A stretch of DNA of 14,828 bases from assembly GCA_025450405.1 (NCBI GenBank), contig JANWHL010000058.1, forward strand, positions 1 through 14,828, written 5' to 3'. The stretch comes from Ktedonobacterales bacterium (lineage in GTDB: Bacteria; Chloroflexota; Ktedonobacteria; Ktedonobacterales; JADMIN01). A program made the position numbers and the translations under genes. Of this stretch, positions 12,915 through 14,828 are shown one piece after another; position 1 is the stretch's first letter, and each line of letters starts with the position of its first letter. The notes under the pieces were generated by a model. That model had not been told where the DNA came from and did no database searches. It was given only the letters and a program-made list of their open reading frames with translations.

Positions 12915-14705
12915 TCAGTGCCCGGCCGCCAGCATGGGCACGACGGCGTTCGCGTCGGGCGTGCCCCACCCGGTGCTGAAATCCCAGCCGGGTGTCGCGG
13001 GGAAATAGAGATTGCCGCCGGCGACGACATCATGATACGGAGCGTTGGCGGCGCTCCCCAGGCGATAGAGTAGCGGGTTGAGGAAGCCCACCGGGCCCTT
13101 GCCCTGGGCACCGGCGCGTTGATTGGCCAGCGCGACCAGGCCGGCCCAGAGTGGGGCGGAGGCGCTGGTGCCGCCGACGACGCCCCAGCAATCCTGGCCC
13201 GAGCAGTTCGCGGTGGAGTCGTAGATCGCGTAGCCAGTGAGGGGATCAGCATCCGCGGAGATGTCGGGCACCTGGCGCATCCCGTTGCTGAACTGATTGT
13301 TGACGCCGGGGCCCGTCTGCCAGCTCGGGCGCTGGTACACCTGACTCACCCCCCCGCCGCCGCCCGCGCCCTCCAGGGCACCTTCCCAGCCGGCCTCGTG
13401 GTCATAGCCGCCACCAGCGCTGGTGAAGAGCGCGGTCCCGCCCACGGCGGTCACATAGGGGCTGGTGGCCGGCGCCGATGGCGAGAGCGCGTGGTTGGAT
13501 GGGTCCAGTTGATTACAGCCGTAGGCGCCGGTGTCGCCGCTGGAGACGAGCACGCTGACCCCCAGGGCGTCGGCCTCCTGGAACGTGCTGTCCAGTGATT
13601 GGAAGAAGGCCCGGCCCGAGAGATCGAACGCGTCCTGAATGTTGCCAGGCGCCTGGGTGGCGTCCATGACGAACCGCTCGCAGAGGCCCAGGCTGATGCT
13701 GATGATGTGCGCGCGATGATCGGTGACGATCCGGTTGAAGAGCTGCGCGAGGCTCTGCAGGTCGCTGCCGCCCTCATAGGCGATGAGCTGAGCTTTGGGC
13801 GCGACGGCGTGCACGACTTCGATGTCGAGCGTGGTCTCGCTGACGTGGTCCGCGGCGGCCGCGCCCCCGCCAACCTGGACGACCTGGACCGGCGGCGAGG
13901 TCAGATTGAAGGCGTTGTTAAACGTATCGATATCGGATTGCCGGAACGTGTCGATCTCGGCGAACGCCACCGCCTGGTTGGCCCCATCCAGCCCGGCCTG
14001 GGTGAGTGGCGCGACGTCGTAGGCCTGGGACAGCTCCGCCGGGGTATAGCCGTCGCCCAGTTGGAGGGCGGCGGGCAGGCGCGCCACGACGGGATGCGCG
14101 ACGCTCAGCGACTCCAGGCCGAGCACGCCAATCACCGCCCCAGTGAGGGCGGCGGGAATGTGCGCCGCCGTGCCCGCGGCATAGAAGGTCTGGCCGTTGG
14201 CGGCGCGATACACGGCGATGGTCACGCCGAAGAGCCGCTCCACGTGGCGGGCCTGGCCTCGCGCCCGGACGAGCAGGCCGTCGGGCGAGGTGCCGAGGAT
14301 CGCGAGGCCGCCGGCGCGCAGCACGGACTCAGCGCGCGCCACCGCAGCGGGCGGCGCGCCGAAGCGCTGGGTGTACTGATCGGGGGTGAGATAATGATGG
14401 TACTCCGGTGAGGCCGGGTCTCCAATCGCCGCGACCGTCTGGCCGAGAGTGTCCGCCGCCTGGCCGGCAAGCACCAGCGAGATGGTCAGCGACGCCTCAG
14501 CCGCGACCGGGCCCAGACGCACCAGCCCGCCATGGCCGTCCCGGCGCGCGGAGCCCGCGCCCGCTGCCCCGCGGGCCGGAGCGCAGCTCGCCACGACGAT
14601 CGCCGTCGCCAGCAGCGCCAGTGCCACGGGCGCGGCGGCCCAGCCCCGCCACCCGTCGCGGCGCCCCGTCCGTATCACCGTGCCCGCGTCCGTCCTCGCG
14701 CTCAT
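12915..14705 (-). CDS. S53 family (sedolisin/kumamolisin-type) peptidase, lipoprotein (paralogue)
   Basis: 596 residues from ATG 14705, preceded by GGGAGG at 6 nt spacing. An in-frame ATG at 14810 would add 35 Arg/Gly-rich residues that cover the repeat leader, so it is rejected. A long basic N-terminus and hydrophobic core lead to a lipobox VVAS-C41, so the protein is probably lipid-anchored. The pro-domain (about 62-205) includes SPEYHHYLTPDQYTQRFG. The catalytic residues are all present: E290 and D294 (SETTLDIEV), D391 (VSSGDTGAY) and S514 (GGTSASAP). The calcium-site region reads YHDVVAGGN...STGWGTPD. It resembles the S53 protein at 8953-10797 over its whole length, which suggests an old tandem duplication with the PrsW-like and lipoprotein genes now in between. 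The extracellular substrate is unknown; family members usually act at acid pH. Confidence 0.95.
   Translation of the reverse strand: MSARTDAGTVIRTGRRDGWRGWAAAPVALALLATAIVVASCAPARGAAGAGSARRDGHGGLVRLGPVAAEASLTISLVLAGQAADTLGQTVAAIGDPASPEYHHYLTPDQYTQRFGAPPAAVARAESVLRAGGLAILGTSPDGLLVRARGQARHVERLFGVTIAVYRAANGQTFYAAGTAAHIPAALTGAVIGVLGLESLSVAHPVVARLPAALQLGDGYTPAELSQAYDVAPLTQAGLDGANQAVAFAEIDTFRQSDIDTFNNAFNLTSPPVQVVQVGGGAAAADHVSETTLDIEVVHAVAPKAQLIAYEGGSDLQSLAQLFNRIVTDHRAHIISISLGLCERFVMDATQAPGNIQDAFDLSGRAFFQSLDSTFQEADALGVSVLVSSGDTGAYGCNQLDPSNHALSPSAPATSPYVTAVGGTALFTSAGGGYDHEAGWEGALEGAGGGGGVSQVYQRPSWQTGPGVNNQFSNGMRQVPDISADADPLTGYAIYDSTANCSGQDCWGVVGGTSASAPLWAGLVALANQRAGAQGKGPVGFLNPLLYRLGSAANAPYHDVVAGGNLYFPATPGWDFSTGWGTPDANAVVPMLAAGH
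14347..14393 (-). repeat. 47-nt identical segment shared by the two S53 genes (copy 2)
   Basis: Identical to 10445-10491 over 47 nt, within a stretch of about 82 nt that has only 3 differences. It covers the pro-domain core. Confidence 0.85.
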
Positions 14706-14712
14706 CCTCAAC

Positions 14713-14754
14713 CTCCCGCTCGCTGTCTCCCGCCTGATGTCTCCCGCTCGGCGT
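14713..14754 (-). repeat. Triplicated 14-nt leader repeat carrying Shine-Dalgarno-like cores
   Basis: Three head-to-tail 14-nt units lie directly upstream of the S53 start. On the minus strand they read ACGCCGAGCGGGAG, ACATCAGGCGGGAG and ACAGCGAGCGGGAG. Each ends in GGGAG. Only the last unit (14726-14713), ending 7 nt before the ATG, is placed to serve as the ribosome site. Confidence 0.7.
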
Positions 14755-14828
14755 CGTGCCCCACCCTGCTGTGCGCTGCCGCGCCCGGCGCCGCGTGGGC
14801 GCGCTCTCATACCCTCTCCGCCTGGGCC

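Noticed and set aside
12405..13073. Plus-strand open frames spanning the gap around 12600-12914
   Set aside because: They cross a clear minus-strand promoter and the ends of two minus-strand genes, and their sequence has no domain features.

Overview
The window is high-GC bacterial DNA with no ribosomal RNA or other taxonomic marker. Gene content points to Chloroflexota: a CtaG/CtaB/Sco/TlpA block for cytochrome oxidase assembly, paralogous S53 (kumamolisin-type) lipoprotein peptidases, a zinc-ribbon PrsW-like membrane protein, and short -VxGG proteins of unknown function. A Ktedonobacteria-like or Thermomicrobia-like relative is my inference from gene style only.

Layout. Positions 1-2750 (+) hold a haem-copper oxidase biogenesis operon: the 3' end of a CtaG-like protein, ctaB (haem O synthase), a Sco copper chaperone, and a membrane-anchored TlpA/ResA-type thioredoxin. 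A well-spaced sigma70-type promoter at 2787-2815 then precedes a structured leader of about 350 nt and a giant gene (3168-6494, +). Its product of about 1108 residues carries two successive TM-sensor-TM units, apparently a tandem Cache-like receptor. It has no kinase, cyclase or chemotaxis output domain and carries a Gly/Tyr repeat near the C-terminus. Two hairpins separate it from a GTGA-coupled gene pair (6734-7452, +): an 81-residue protein ending in Gly-Gly and a membrane-anchored partner.

From 7804 onward everything is on the minus strand. Reading from the right: an S53 lipoprotein peptidase (14705-12915), then a sigma70-type promoter (12759-12731). This drives a probable three-gene operon of a double-zinc-ribbon PrsW-like protein that seems to have lost its catalytic residues, a lipoprotein coupled to it by TGATG, and a second S53 lipoprotein peptidase. 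A single-pass membrane protein with a probable lipid-binding (LmeA/DUF2993-like) outer domain follows (8526-7804). The plus and minus blocks converge on a long nested hairpin at 7510-7558.

The most interesting candidates are the -GG protein with its membrane partner, the output-less tandem sensor, and the pseudo-PrsW/lipoprotein/S53 operon. Several short repeat structures lie in leaders and gaps: a triplicated Shine-Dalgarno leader, 11-nt and 15-nt repeats near promoters, a 41-nt dispersed repeat and a 26-bp palindrome. All functional calls come from reading motifs by eye; no database search was run.
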